Origin: Actinoallomurus bryophytorum
GTDB lineage: Bacteria; Actinomycetota; Actinomycetes; Streptosporangiales; Streptosporangiaceae
NCBI RefSeq assembly: GCF_006716425.1
Contig: NZ_VFOZ01000003.1
Location: 124,001-188,000, forward strand
Direction: 5' to 3'
DNA: 64,000 bases
Positions 1-7,955 of the stretch are shown in pieces (the first letter of the stretch is position 1; every line of letters starts with the position of its first letter). Made by a program: the position numbers and the translations under genes. Under the pieces are notes generated by a model. It did no database searches. It was given only the letters and a program-made list of their open reading frames with translations, and was not told where the DNA came from.

Positions 1-930
1 CAGCTTGTCGGGGCGAAGGCCGCGCCAGCTCGGGTGGCGCAGATGACCGTCCTCGGTCCACTCGGCGAACGCGACCTCACCGACGGTCTCCGGTTCGACC
101 CAGCGCGCGCTGCGTGCGACCACCGTGGGGACGGTCGTGTCGAACGGGTCGCCGTCGCGCTCCAGCGGCGCGAGCCGTTCGGCCAGGTCGCGCAGGACCG
201 CCTGGGTGAAGCCGGTGCCCACGTTGCCGACGTAACGCAGGCCGTGCTCGTCGTACACGCCGAGGACCAGAGAGCCGATCATGTCCGCCCGGCGGCCCTC
301 GCCAGGCGTCCAGCCGGCCACGATGACCTCCTGGTGACGGACGTTCTTGACCTTGATCCACGGTCCGCGCCTGCCGGGCAGGTAATGGGAGGTCAGCGGC
401 TTGCCGACGACGCCCTCGAGACCCTGGTCGATGCTGGCGGCCCGTACGGCCTCGCCGCAGCCCCGCCACCACGGCGGCGTGAACGCGGGGCCGGTGTCCA
501 GGCCCAGACCGGCGAGCGCCTCGCGCCGCGCCGGGTACGGCTCCGGCAGGAACGACCGGCCGTCCAGGTGCAGCAGGTCGAACACGTAGTAGCGGACCGG
601 CACCGAGGAGATCAGCCGCGCGGAGGGGCGCTGCACGTGCATACGGGACTGCAGCAACCCGAAGTCGGGGCGGCCCTCCCGCAGGGCGACGATCTCGCCG
701 TCGAGGATCACCGGCGCGTCCACCATGCCGCCGAGCGCGGCGAGCTCGGGGTACGAGCCGGCCATGTCCTTGTCATTGCGCGAAATCAGCGCGACGCCGC
801 CGTCCTCCACGTACGCGACGGCGCGCACGCCGTCCCACTTCAGCTCCCAGCCGTAGGCGTCGTCATCGGCCGGCAGGGCGTGGCGCAGCACGGCCATCAT
901 GGGCCTGACCAGCCGCGGTAGCTCACTCAT
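1..930 (-). CDS. ATP-dependent DNA ligase (LigD/LigC ligase domain), 3' end outside window
   Basis: This gene seals DNA nicks using ATP and probably acts in non-homologous end joining or repair. It starts at ATG 930 and stays open to base 1, so about 310 residues are visible. Motif I is KWDGVR with the adenylated lysine at residue 31. Motif IV EGVVGK and motif V WIKVK follow, and the OB-fold ends in the LRPDKL stretch typical of LigD-type ligases near their C-terminus. No polymerase or nuclease domain precedes the ligase domain, so it is either a stand-alone LigC-like enzyme or has further domains beyond the left edge. No Ku gene is in the window. Confidence 0.93.
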   Translation of the reverse strand, partial: MSELPRLVRPMMAVLRHALPADDDAYGWELKWDGVRAVAYVEDGGVALISRNDKDMAGSYPELAALGGMVDAPVILDGEIVALREGRPDFGLLQSRMHVQRPSARLISSVPVRYYVFDLLHLDGRSFLPEPYPARREALAGLGLDTGPAFTPPWWRGCGEAVRAASIDQGLEGVVGKPLTSHYLPGRRGPWIKVKNVRHQEVIVAGWTPGEGRRADMIGSLVLGVYDEHGLRYVGNVGTGFTQAVLRDLAERLAPLERDGDPFDTTVPTVVARSARWVEPETVGEVAFAEWTEDGHLRHPSWRGLRPDKL

Positions 931-975
931 CGAAAGTCCCCCCGACGGTGACCTACCCAGTGAGGCCGGCACGGG

Positions 976-2193
976 TCAGGCCGGCGCCTCCTCCGGGCGG
1001 ACGGCGGGAGACGGGGCGCTCAGCCGCCGGCCGGTCCACAGGTACGCCGCGCCGCCGAGCATGCCGGCCGCCACGGCCATGAGCAGGATGCGGTAGTCCA
1101 CCACCGAGACCAGCAGGGCGCCGGTCGCGATCGAGACCGTCTGCGGCCCGCTGACGAGCGTCTCCGCCGTCATCGAGACCTGGGCGACCAGCGGGGCAGG
1201 CGTGCGCCGCTGCAGCGCGGTGGTGAATCCGACGACGATGACGGCCAGGCCCACGCCCGCGACGGCCTTGCCGGCCAGGACCGCCGCCAGCCGGGGGAGG
1301 ACGCACAGGGCATCGCCCAGCCCGAACGCCGCCAGCCCGATCGCGGTGGCGGCGTTCTCACCCCGGCCACCGATCAGCCGGGCGGCCAGCAGGCCGCCGG
1401 CGACGCATCCCACGCCCTGCGCCGAGGCGAGCACGCCGAGGAACGCCGGCGGACGGTGCAGGCCGTGGTCGAGGACGGAGAAGAAGACCGACTCGTTGAA
1501 CCCCACGACGAGGAACGCGACGGCGCCCGCGATCATCATGCGGCGCAGGGCCGCGTCCCCGCGAATGTGGGTCAGGCCCGCGGTGAGCTGCCGGCGCCAG
1601 GGCTGCCGGACGTTCACCGGCGTCTCTTCGCGGAGCCGCATCCGCGCGATGGCCAGGGCCGCGGCGAGGAACGTCACCGCGTCGACCAGGGCGACGGCCG
1701 CGCCGCCGGCGGCCGCGAACAGCGCCGCGCCCGCGAGCGGGCCGCCGAGGCGCAGCCCCTCCCTGACCGTCTGGATCGCGCCGTTGGCCGTGGCCAGCAG
1801 CCCGTCCGCGAGCAGCTCCTTCAGCAGGCCGTTCAGCGCGGCCGCGTTGGCCACCGACGACACCCCGTTGAGCGTGGCGACCGCGTAGACGATCCACACG
1901 TCCCCAGCCGTACGGACCGCGAACAGCGGAAGCATCATCAGCACCGAGCAGAGGTTGACGACCACGAGGAACGGGCGGCGCCGGAATCGGTCCACCAGCC
2001 GGCCGCCCAGCGGCGACACCACGTACGGCACCACGATGAACAGCGAGACGAACCCGGCGGCGCCGCTGGAGCCGGTCAGGTGCTTGACCCAGATGGCGTA
2101 CACCAGCACCATCAGCGCGTCGCCCGCCATGCTCGCGGCCAGGCCGGCGAAGAGCAGCCGGAAGTCCGGCAGCCGCAGCACGGCGCGCATCAC
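976..2193 (-). CDS. MFS transporter (EntS/MFS_3-like exporter)
   Basis: A 405-residue integral membrane protein with about 12 hydrophobic segments, beginning at the N-terminal LLFAGLAASMAGDALM stretch. The loop between helices 2 and 3 has the MFS motif A variant GGRLVDRFRRRP. The family exports small molecules, drugs or siderophores with proton antiport; the substrate cannot be read from the sequence. Its ATG overlaps the stop of the upstream ArsR-type regulator by four bases (ATGA), so the two are translationally coupled and the pump is probably induced by whatever the regulator senses. Confidence 0.9.
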   Translation of the reverse strand: MMRAVLRLPDFRLLFAGLAASMAGDALMVLVYAIWVKHLTGSSGAAGFVSLFIVVPYVVSPLGGRLVDRFRRRPFLVVVNLCSVLMMLPLFAVRTAGDVWIVYAVATLNGVSSVANAAALNGLLKELLADGLLATANGAIQTVREGLRLGGPLAGAALFAAAGGAAVALVDAVTFLAAALAIARMRLREETPVNVRQPWRRQLTAGLTHIRGDAALRRMMIAGAVAFLVVGFNESVFFSVLDHGLHRPPAFLGVLASAQGVGCVAGGLLAARLIGGRGENAATAIGLAAFGLGDALCVLPRLAAVLAGKAVAGVGLAVIVVGFTTALQRRTPAPLVAQVSMTAETLVSGPQTVSIATGALLVSVVDYRILLMAVAAGMLGGAAYLWTGRRLSAPSPAVRPEEAPA

Positions 2194-2783
2194 GAGTCCT
2201 GGTCAGGGTCCGCGGGCAGGGGAGCGGCGGGCACCGCCGAGGTGAAGATCCGGATCCGGCGGGAGCCGGGCGGCCGGGTGGCGGGGTCCCTGAGCCGCTC
2301 GCGTCCGCGCAGGGCGAGCTCGGTGAGCGTCGCGTTGAGCTCGGCGAGCTCCTCGGCGGTGAGCCAGGCGACGCTCTGCGCGAAGCTCGCCGCGTCCTGC
2401 CATTCGGGCGGGTCGGTGCGCCGCCACGCCTGCCAGTCCCGCAGACCGGCGAACTCCTGTTCGTAGATCATCGCGCTGAGCCGGTCGCCGGCGGCGGCCA
2501 GCTCGCCGGACTCGTCGGCCTCGCCCCACGAGAGCGCGTGCGACGCGGGCCGCCACGGGCGGTTGCGGCCGGTCCCGTCGCCGGTCTCCTCCACGAAGCC
2601 GTACTTGGCGAGCTGGCGCAGGTGCCAGGAGCAGTTCGCCGGACTCTCACCGACCATCTCGGCCAGCTCCGTCGCGGTCGCGGTGCCGCGCTCGTACAGC
2701 GCCTGCCGGAGCCGCATGCGTAGGGGATGCGCGAGTACGCGGAGCTCCTGCGGGTCCCTCAGCTTCCTGCCGGGTTCGTCCAT
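2190..2783 (-). CDS. ArsR-family winged-helix transcriptional regulator
   Basis: A 197-residue regulator with an N-terminal winged helix (about residues 10-80): RVLAHPLRMRLRQALYERG starts the domain and the recognition helix is around SPANCSWHLRQLAKYG. The rest is a charged helical region with no obvious metal-binding cysteines, so the signal is unlikely to be a metal. It heads a two-gene operon with the MFS transporter. The start codon lacks a good Shine-Dalgarno sequence. TACCGT at 2790-2795 sits exactly where a -10 box would be for leaderless transcription from the ATG. A 24-base palindrome lies just upstream. Confidence 0.88.
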   Translation of the reverse strand: MDEPGRKLRDPQELRVLAHPLRMRLRQALYERGTATATELAEMVGESPANCSWHLRQLAKYGFVEETGDGTGRNRPWRPASHALSWGEADESGELAAAGDRLSAMIYEQEFAGLRDWQAWRRTDPPEWQDAASFAQSVAWLTAEELAELNATLTELALRGRERLRDPATRPPGSRRIRIFTSAVPAAPLPADPDQDS

Positions 2784-2802
2784 ATGGCGACGGTAGCAAT
2801 GA

Positions 2803-2826
2803 AAAGGCTCTTTCGAAAGAGCCTTT
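2803..2826. promoter_or_regulatory. Perfect 24-base palindrome, probable ArsR operator
   Basis: The two 12-base arms, AAAGGCTCTTTC and GAAAGAGCCTTT, are exact reverse complements with no spacer. It ends 20 bases before the regulator's start codon and covers the expected -35 area of a leaderless promoter whose -10 would be 2790-2795. Repressor binding would block that promoter, the usual autoregulatory layout for this family. It is not followed by a T-run on either strand, so a terminator is unlikely. Confidence 0.75.
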
Positions 2827-3008
2827 CGATACCGTACGAGGACAGGCCGCGCCGGGGGAGTGACTCGGGTAGGGTTGCGGTCTCCGGCGACGTCGAGGAG
2901 GTGGGACCCATTACCGGCAGATCAGGCTGGGTGCTCTCATCTCGCGGTCGCGCGGTCCGTCCCCTCTAGGGACCTGGGAGCGCCCATCGGTTTCCGAAAG
3001 GCGCTTTG

Positions 3009-3809
3009 ATGTCTTCTCCCGCTCTCCCCGAATCTGCCGTCATCACGCGGCTTCGCGCCGCAGGCTGTGTCTTCGCCGAGGACGAGGCGCGGCTGCTCAT
3101 CTCCGCGGCACGCACCACCGGCGACCTCGCCGCCATGGTGGAGCGCCGGGCCGCCGGGCTGCCGCTCGAGCACGTTCTCGGCTGGGCGGAGTTCTGTGGT
3201 CTGCGCGTCGCCGTGGACCCCGGGGTCTTCGTGCCCCGCCGCCGTACCGAGTTCCTCGTCCACCAGGCCACCGCCCTCGCCGGGACCGCCCAGCGGAGGA
3301 CCGTCGTGGTCGACCTGTGCTGCGGCTCCGGCGCGGTCGGCGTCGCGCTCGCCGCCGCTCTGGACCCGGTCGAGCTGCACGCCGCCGACGTCGATCCGGT
3401 CGCGGTGCGGTGTGCCCGCCGCAACGTCTCCGCCGCCGGCGGCCAGGTGTACGAGGGCGATCTGTACGAGCCGCTGCCCGCGGCGCTGCGCGGCCGGGTC
3501 GACGTCCTCGCGGCCAACGTGCCCTACGTGCCGACCGAGGAGGTCGGGCTGCTGCCGGCCGAGGCGCGCGTGCACGAGGCGAGGGTGGCGCTCGACGGCG
3601 GCGCCGACGGGCTCGACGTGCTGCGCCGGGTGGCGGCCGGGGCCTCCGGGTGGCTGGCGCCCGGAGGGCACCTGCTGATCGAGACCAGCGAACGTCAGGC
3701 GCCGCACGCCGTACGTGCGTTCGCGGGCAGCGGGCTGACGGCCCGGCTGTCCGCCTCGGAGGAGCTGTACGCCACCGTCGTCATCGGCACCCGGCCGCCG
3801 GGGGAGTGA
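3009..3809 (+). CDS. PrmC/HemK-related protein-glutamine methyltransferase
   Basis: A 266-residue class I SAM-dependent methyltransferase related to PrmC, which methylates the GGQ glutamine of release factors. The SAM-binding loop VDLCCGSGAVG is at residues 101-111 and the acidic strand end AADVD at 125-129. The catalytic NPPY motif of PrmC is replaced by NVPY (residues 170-173), as in the PrmC-related subfamily of unknown substrate. ATG 3009 was chosen because GAAAGG lies about seven bases upstream. It is monocistronic and ends at a shared hairpin terminator. Confidence 0.85.
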   Translation: MSSPALPESAVITRLRAAGCVFAEDEARLLISAARTTGDLAAMVERRAAGLPLEHVLGWAEFCGLRVAVDPGVFVPRRRTEFLVHQATALAGTAQRRTVVVDLCCGSGAVGVALAAALDPVELHAADVDPVAVRCARRNVSAAGGQVYEGDLYEPLPAALRGRVDVLAANVPYVPTEEVGLLPAEARVHEARVALDGGADGLDVLRRVAAGASGWLAPGGHLLIETSERQAPHAVRAFAGSGLTARLSASEELYATVVIGTRPPGE

Positions 3810-3816
3810 CGAGGAA

Positions 3817-3843
3817 CGGCCCGTGCTGCCGGGGCACGGGCCG
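3817..3843. terminator. Bidirectional hairpin terminator
   Basis: A perfect 10-base stem (CGGCCCGTGC / GCACGGGCCG) with a 7-base loop lies between the convergent methyltransferase and RibD-C genes. There is no U-tract, as is common for actinomycete hairpin terminators. Confidence 0.7.
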
Positions 3844-3851
3844 CGTCCGGC

Positions 3852-4403
3852 TCAACGGGCGTTCGCACGGTAGGACAGGATGACGATCCCGGACTTCAGG
3901 GGCCGGGTCTCCGTCAGCTCGAACCCCGCCGCCGGGCCCGGGCGGAACAGCAGGTCCTCCGGACCGCCGCCACCGACGAAGAACGGGTGCACCCACAGCC
4001 GGAGCTCGTCCAGCAGACCGTGCTCCAGCATCGTGTACGAGAGCCGCCCGAAGCCGTACTGGACGATGTCCTTGCCCGGCTGCTCCTTGAGCCGCGCGAT
4101 CTCGGCGACCGGGTCCCCCTTGATGACGGTCGTGCCGTTCCACGACGAGTCGCCCAGCGTGGACGAGACGACGTACTTGGCCATGCCGTTGATGTGGTCG
4201 CTGTACGGGTCGCCGGACCGGGTCGGCCACACGGGGGCGAAGCCGTCGTACGTGCGCCGCCCCATCAGCAGGGCGTCGCAGGAGAGCAGCAGCTCGGTCT
4301 GGATGGTGCCGGCGTCGTCCTCGACGCCCAGCGACGGCCAGTCCTGGGGGTTCTCGATGACGCCGTCGAGCGAGATGTAGGTGGAGTTGATGATCTTGCG
4401 CAT
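3852..4403 (-). CDS. Dihydrofolate reductase family (RibD C-terminal-like) protein
   Basis: A 183-residue protein of the RibD-C/DHFR-like fold, an NADPH-dependent reductase family. It begins with MRKIINSTYISLDGVIENP, the conserved first strand and loop. LLMGRRTYDGFAPVWP follows, and IVQYGFGRLSYTMLEHGLLDELRLWVHPFFVG marks the C-terminal nucleotide-binding half. True folate or flavin activity is not implied, and most members have unknown substrates. It lies 24 bases after the FAD oxidoreductase on the same strand, so the two are likely co-transcribed. Confidence 0.87.
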   Translation of the reverse strand: MRKIINSTYISLDGVIENPQDWPSLGVEDDAGTIQTELLLSCDALLMGRRTYDGFAPVWPTRSGDPYSDHINGMAKYVVSSTLGDSSWNGTTVIKGDPVAEIARLKEQPGKDIVQYGFGRLSYTMLEHGLLDELRLWVHPFFVGGGGPEDLLFRPGPAAGFELTETRPLKSGIVILSYRANAR

Positions 4404-4427
4404 GTCGTCTCCTCGACGCCGGCGGGG

Positions 4428-5765
4428 CTAGCGCGCCGGGCGGATGTTGTGGTTCAGGTGGAAAACGTTGTGCGGGTCGTAGGCGGTCTTGAGGGTGGTC
4501 AGCCGGGCGAGCTTGTCCGGTGAGTACGCGCGGCGGACGCCCTCGGCGCCGTCGTCGCTGAGCGCGTTGACGTACACGCCGCTGGCGAAGGGGGCGAGCG
4601 CCGCCGCGCAGCGCCGGGCGGAGGCCTTCCGCGCCGCGTCCTCGGCGGGGTCGGTCCAGCCGGTGCCGCAGCCGAACTCGAACACCGTGCCCCGGTGGCT
4701 GAACGCCGTCTCGTCGTCGGGCACGTCGGAGATCGCCCCGCCGTACGCCTGCAGCCCGGCGTTCGGCAGGCCCTCGCCCGAGCCCGTGCTCCCGCGCAGC
4801 AGGAACGCCTCGATCGCCTCGTCGGGGAGCCGCCGCAGGTAGTGGCCCTTGGAGTACCGTCGCAGCGCGTGCCGGCCGGTGGTGTCGTCCTGGCGCTGGA
4901 GCTCGACGTAGGAGGGCTCGTGTACGCGTGTCGCCACCGTGCGCCCGAGGCCGCGCATCGCCGGGAGCAGCTTCCGCGCCTCCGCCGGGTCGCCGACCCA
5001 CACGAACCCGAGGACGACCTGGCCGTCGCCGCCGAGCGAGGCCGTGAACGTCGCCTGCCGCGGCGCCTCGGCGTTCAGGTCCCGCCAGTGACGGAACGCC
5101 GGCAGTGCCCGGTCGAGCGGGAAGGTGTACTCGGCGACGAGCGCACGCGTTCCGACGGGGTGCAGCCGGAACTCGAACTCGGTGACGATGCCGAAGTTGC
5201 CGCCTCCGCCGCGCAGCCCCCAGAAAAGGTCCGGGTTCTCGGTAGGGCTGGCGTGGACCACGTCGCCGTCTGCGGTGACCATGGTGAACGAGGCGACGTT
5301 GTCGCAGGCCAAGCCGTACTGCCGGGCGAGCCAGCCCATGCCGCCACCCAGGGTGAGGCCGCCGACTCCGGTGTGGGAGACGTTCCCCGCCGTCGTCGCC
5401 AGGCCGTACCGCTGCGCCTCACGGTCCAGCGCGCCCAGCAGCGCACCGCCCTGAACCCACGCCCGGCGCCGCACCGGATCGACCCGCACACCCCCCATCG
5501 GCCTCAGATCGACCATCAGACCGTCGTCCGGGACGGCCAGCCCGAGCGCGCTGTGGCCGCCGCAGCGTACGCCGAGCTCCAGATCCAGCTCACGCGCCGT
5601 ACGCACCGCGGCCACCACGTCGCCGACGCTCGCGCAGCGGACGACCATACGGGGCCGCCGGTCCACCATCGCGTTCCAGACGGTACGTGCCTCGTCGTAG
5701 CCCGCCTCGCCCGGCAGGACCAGTCGCCCGTCGAGCCGGCCGGGATTCATCGCCGTTGTCGTCAT
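4428..5765 (-). CDS. BBE-type FAD-binding oxidoreductase (bicovalent flavin)
   Basis: A 445-residue flavoprotein of the berberine-bridge/glucooligosaccharide oxidase family. An N-terminal FAD_binding_4 domain carries His71 in RCGGHSALG, and Cys154 lies in YGLACDNV. In this family those two residues bind the flavin covalently at 8-alpha and C6. The C-terminal BBE domain ends with DPHNVFHLNHNIRP. There is no signal peptide, so it is cytoplasmic. The substrate is an alcohol, sugar or secondary metabolite. Its start lies 47 bases from that of the divergent MocR regulator, which probably controls it. Confidence 0.9.
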   Translation of the reverse strand: MTTTAMNPGRLDGRLVLPGEAGYDEARTVWNAMVDRRPRMVVRCASVGDVVAAVRTARELDLELGVRCGGHSALGLAVPDDGLMVDLRPMGGVRVDPVRRRAWVQGGALLGALDREAQRYGLATTAGNVSHTGVGGLTLGGGMGWLARQYGLACDNVASFTMVTADGDVVHASPTENPDLFWGLRGGGGNFGIVTEFEFRLHPVGTRALVAEYTFPLDRALPAFRHWRDLNAEAPRQATFTASLGGDGQVVLGFVWVGDPAEARKLLPAMRGLGRTVATRVHEPSYVELQRQDDTTGRHALRRYSKGHYLRRLPDEAIEAFLLRGSTGSGEGLPNAGLQAYGGAISDVPDDETAFSHRGTVFEFGCGTGWTDPAEDAARKASARRCAAALAPFASGVYVNALSDDGAEGVRRAYSPDKLARLTTLKTAYDPHNVFHLNHNIRPAR

Positions 5766-5775
5766 GTTCAGAAGG

Positions 5776-5804
5776 CTGACAGGGATCGGTACTGGTCTTA
5801 AGAT
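5776..5804 (+). promoter_or_regulatory. Probable sigma-70-type promoter of the MocR gene
   Basis: CTGACA at 5776-5781 and TAAGAT at 5799-5804 are separated by 17 bases, giving a transcription start about two bases before the GTG at 5813. The MocR messenger would be nearly leaderless. The same 47 bases must also contain the oxidoreductase promoter on the other strand. Confidence 0.5.
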
Positions 5805-5812
5805 CCGATTTT

Positions 5813-7228
5813 GTGGCCGGGAAAAGGACCAATTCGAATCTCGCCGGTGAGCTGCTCATCGAGCTGCGCCGCGACGACGCCGTTCCGCTGCACCGTCAGA
5901 TCGAGGCGTCGATCCGGGCCGGCGTCCGGTCGGGGCGGCTGCCCCTCGGCAGCTCGCTGCCGCCCACACGGGCCATCGCCGCCGATCTCGGGGTCTCGCG
6001 AGGCGTCATCGTCGAGGCGTACCAGCAGCTCGTCGCGGAGGGCTACCTGACGAGCCGCCCGGGCGGCTACACCCAGGTCGCGATCGGCCCGGAGCCGGCC
6101 GCGGAGCCCGTGCGCACGGAGCCGAAGCGGGTCCCGCGGATCGACTTCGGCTACGGCAGGGCGGACGTGTCCAGCTTCCCCCGCGCGGCGTGGCTGCGTT
6201 CGATCCGCAGGGTGCTCACCGAGGCCCCGAACGACCGGTTCGGCTATCTCAACGGCCGGGGCGTGCCGGAGCTGCACGACGCGATCGCCGACTACCTCAA
6301 CCGCGTACGCGGCACGTCGGCCGACCCCGGCGACGTCGTGATCTGCAACGGATACGCCCAGGGCGTCTCGCTGCTCGTCCAGGTCCTGGTGAGGTCGGGC
6401 GCGAAGCGGCTGGCGGTCGAGGACCCCTCCGCCGACGACGACGTACGCCCGGTCGCCGTCGCGGCCGGGCTCGAGGTCGTGGGCATCCCCGTCGACCGTG
6501 ACGGCGTGCGCGTCGACGCGCTGGACCGTACGGACGCGGACGCCCTGGTCCTGACCCCCTCACACCAGTGGCCGACCGGCGGCGTGCTGTCGGCCGAGTC
6601 CCGCGCCGCGGTGCTCAAGTGGGCCGGTGACCGGGGAGCGCTCGTCATCGAGGACGACTACGACGCCGAGTACCGCTATGACCGGGCGCCGATCGGTGCC
6701 ATGCAGGGACTGGCGCCGGACCGGGTGGTGTACGCGGGCACGGCCAGCAAGACGCTCGCGCCCGGCCTGCGGCTGGCCTGGCTCGTGGTGCCCCGGCGGC
6801 TGGTCGGCGACGTCGTCCAGGCCAAGGTCGCCGCGGACCGCGGTTCGCCGGTGATCGACCAGCTCACGTTCGCCGACTTCCTGTCGCGCGGGGAGTTCGA
6901 CCGGCACCTGCGCCGGATGCGGCCGGTGTACCGGCGGCGCCGCGACGTGCTCCTGGAGGCGCTGCGGGACCGTACACCCGGCCTCGAGCCGGCCGGCATC
7001 GCCGCCGGCCTGCACCTCGTCGCCTGGCTGCCGGACGACCTCTCCGAGACCGCGGTGGTCGAGACGGCGGCGCGCCGCGGGCTGGGCGTCTACGGGGTCG
7101 GCCCGTACCGCATGTCCGGCGGCGGTCCCGGCGGGCTGATCTTCGGGTACTCCACGCTCAGCGAGCGCACCATCACCGACGGGATCGCCATGCTGGCCGA
7201 GGTGATCGATGAGGTGCGCGCGGGCTGA
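5813..7228 (+). CDS. MocR/PdxR-type regulator (GntR HTH fused to PLP aminotransferase fold)
   Basis: A 471-residue regulator with an N-terminal GntR winged helix (about residues 10-80, with LPPTRAIAADLGVSRGVIVEAYQQL as the HTH). It is joined to a fold-type I aminotransferase domain. The PLP-binding lysine is residue 313 in GTASKTLAPGLRL, preceded by EDDYDAEYRY. MocR proteins sense PLP or an amine/aldehyde and regulate vitamin B6 or amino acid genes. The divergent FAD oxidoreductase and RibD-C gene are the obvious targets here; no pdxST genes are nearby. GTG 5813 is used as start from the promoter position. Confidence 0.92.
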   Translation: MAGKRTNSNLAGELLIELRRDDAVPLHRQIEASIRAGVRSGRLPLGSSLPPTRAIAADLGVSRGVIVEAYQQLVAEGYLTSRPGGYTQVAIGPEPAAEPVRTEPKRVPRIDFGYGRADVSSFPRAAWLRSIRRVLTEAPNDRFGYLNGRGVPELHDAIADYLNRVRGTSADPGDVVICNGYAQGVSLLVQVLVRSGAKRLAVEDPSADDDVRPVAVAAGLEVVGIPVDRDGVRVDALDRTDADALVLTPSHQWPTGGVLSAESRAAVLKWAGDRGALVIEDDYDAEYRYDRAPIGAMQGLAPDRVVYAGTASKTLAPGLRLAWLVVPRRLVGDVVQAKVAADRGSPVIDQLTFADFLSRGEFDRHLRRMRPVYRRRRDVLLEALRDRTPGLEPAGIAAGLHLVAWLPDDLSETAVVETAARRGLGVYGVGPYRMSGGGPGGLIFGYSTLSERTITDGIAMLAEVIDEVRAG

Positions 7229-7234
7229 GCATCG

Positions 7235-7612
7235 CTACCCGCCGTACGGACGGGTGATGATCTCCAGGCTGTGCCCGTCGGGATCGGACCAGTAGAGTCC
7301 GCGGCCGCCGTCATTGGTGTTGATCCGGCCCGGCCGGCGGTGGTATGGGTCGGCCCAGTACTCCAGGCCGGCCGCCCGGATCCGCTCGAAGATCTGGTCG
7401 AACTCCTCCTCCGCGACCAGGAACGCGTAGTGCTGCTCGTGGATCGGGCCCTCGTCGTCGGCGAAGTCCAGCGAGACGCCGTTGGTGGTCTCGACGACGA
7501 GGAACGGCCCGTACGGCGCCGGGCTCGGCAGGCCCAGCAGCTCCGTGAGGAACTCCGCCGAGCGCCGTTTGTCGCGTGCGTGCACGATCGTGTGGTTGAG
7601 CTGAACGGGCAT
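7235..7612 (-). CDS. VOC-family (glyoxalase/dioxygenase fold) protein
   Basis: A 125-residue single-domain VOC protein. QLNHTIVHARDK at the start supplies a probable metal-ligand histidine (residue 7), and GLYWSDPDGHSLEIITRP near the end supplies the conserved glutamate. Members bind a divalent metal and act on glyoxals, aromatic diols or antibiotics; the substrate is unknown here. ATG 7612 was chosen because GAGGAGAA lies six bases before it, whereas an upstream in-frame start lacks such a site. It follows an NTF2-like remnant on the same strand and is divergent from a MarR regulator. Confidence 0.87.
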   Translation of the reverse strand: MPVQLNHTIVHARDKRRSAEFLTELLGLPSPAPYGPFLVVETTNGVSLDFADDEGPIHEQHYAFLVAEEEFDQIFERIRAAGLEYWADPYHRRPGRINTNDGGRGLYWSDPDGHSLEIITRPYGG

Positions 7613-7622
7613 CGGGTTCTCC

Positions 7623-7901
7623 TCAGTGATCGGTCGCGGGCCGCTGTGGCGGGGCGGCGGGGACACCGATGGGGCTCAGGTGGATCCCGGCCAGCCTCCA
7701 CTCTCCGTCGTCGCGGACCGCGATGTGGGTGGCACGGAACTTCCCGTCGTTCGGCCGGCCGCGGTAGGCGGCCCGCTGGTCGTGGACGCCGATCGCGACC
7801 GCGGTCTCACCGTAGACGCGGACGGTGATCTCGCTCCAGTCCAGCTTCGAGGTGACGAGGTCACCGTCGCCGTAGCGGTCGACGGCTTCGACGTTAGGTA
7901 T
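7623..7901 (-). pseudogene. Truncated SnoaL/NTF2-like (DUF4440-type) remnant
   Basis: Read on the minus strand, this open frame encodes about 92 residues resembling the C-terminal three quarters of an NTF2-like domain (LDWSEITVRVYGETAVAIG, then KFRATHIAVRDDGEWRLAGIH). It has no ATG, GTG or TTG, and an in-frame TAG at 7904-7902 closes it upstream. The missing N-terminal helix and strand have been replaced by the MarR promoter/operator. The stop codon is 11 bases before the VOC gene, so it was probably once the first gene of that operon. A sequencing error could mimic this. Confidence 0.62.
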
Positions 7902-7914
7902 CTATTGATTAGAT

Positions 7915-7929
7915 GTCAAACAATTTGAC
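7915..7929. promoter_or_regulatory. MarR operator (GTCAAA-N3-TTTGAC)
   Basis: This is a perfect inverted repeat of six bases with a 3-base spacer in the divergent gap between the MarR gene and the VOC operon. A TAGTCT -10 box for the MarR gene follows at 7944-7949, exactly 12 to 7 bases before its GTG, which suggests leaderless transcription. Confidence 0.7.
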
Positions 7930-7955
7930 GTCGAGTCTTGTTGTAGTCTCTAGGC

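Noticed and set aside
34-921. A 295-codon forward open frame
   Set aside because: It is antisense to the ligase, whose KxDGxR, EGxVxK and other motifs are clear on the minus strand.
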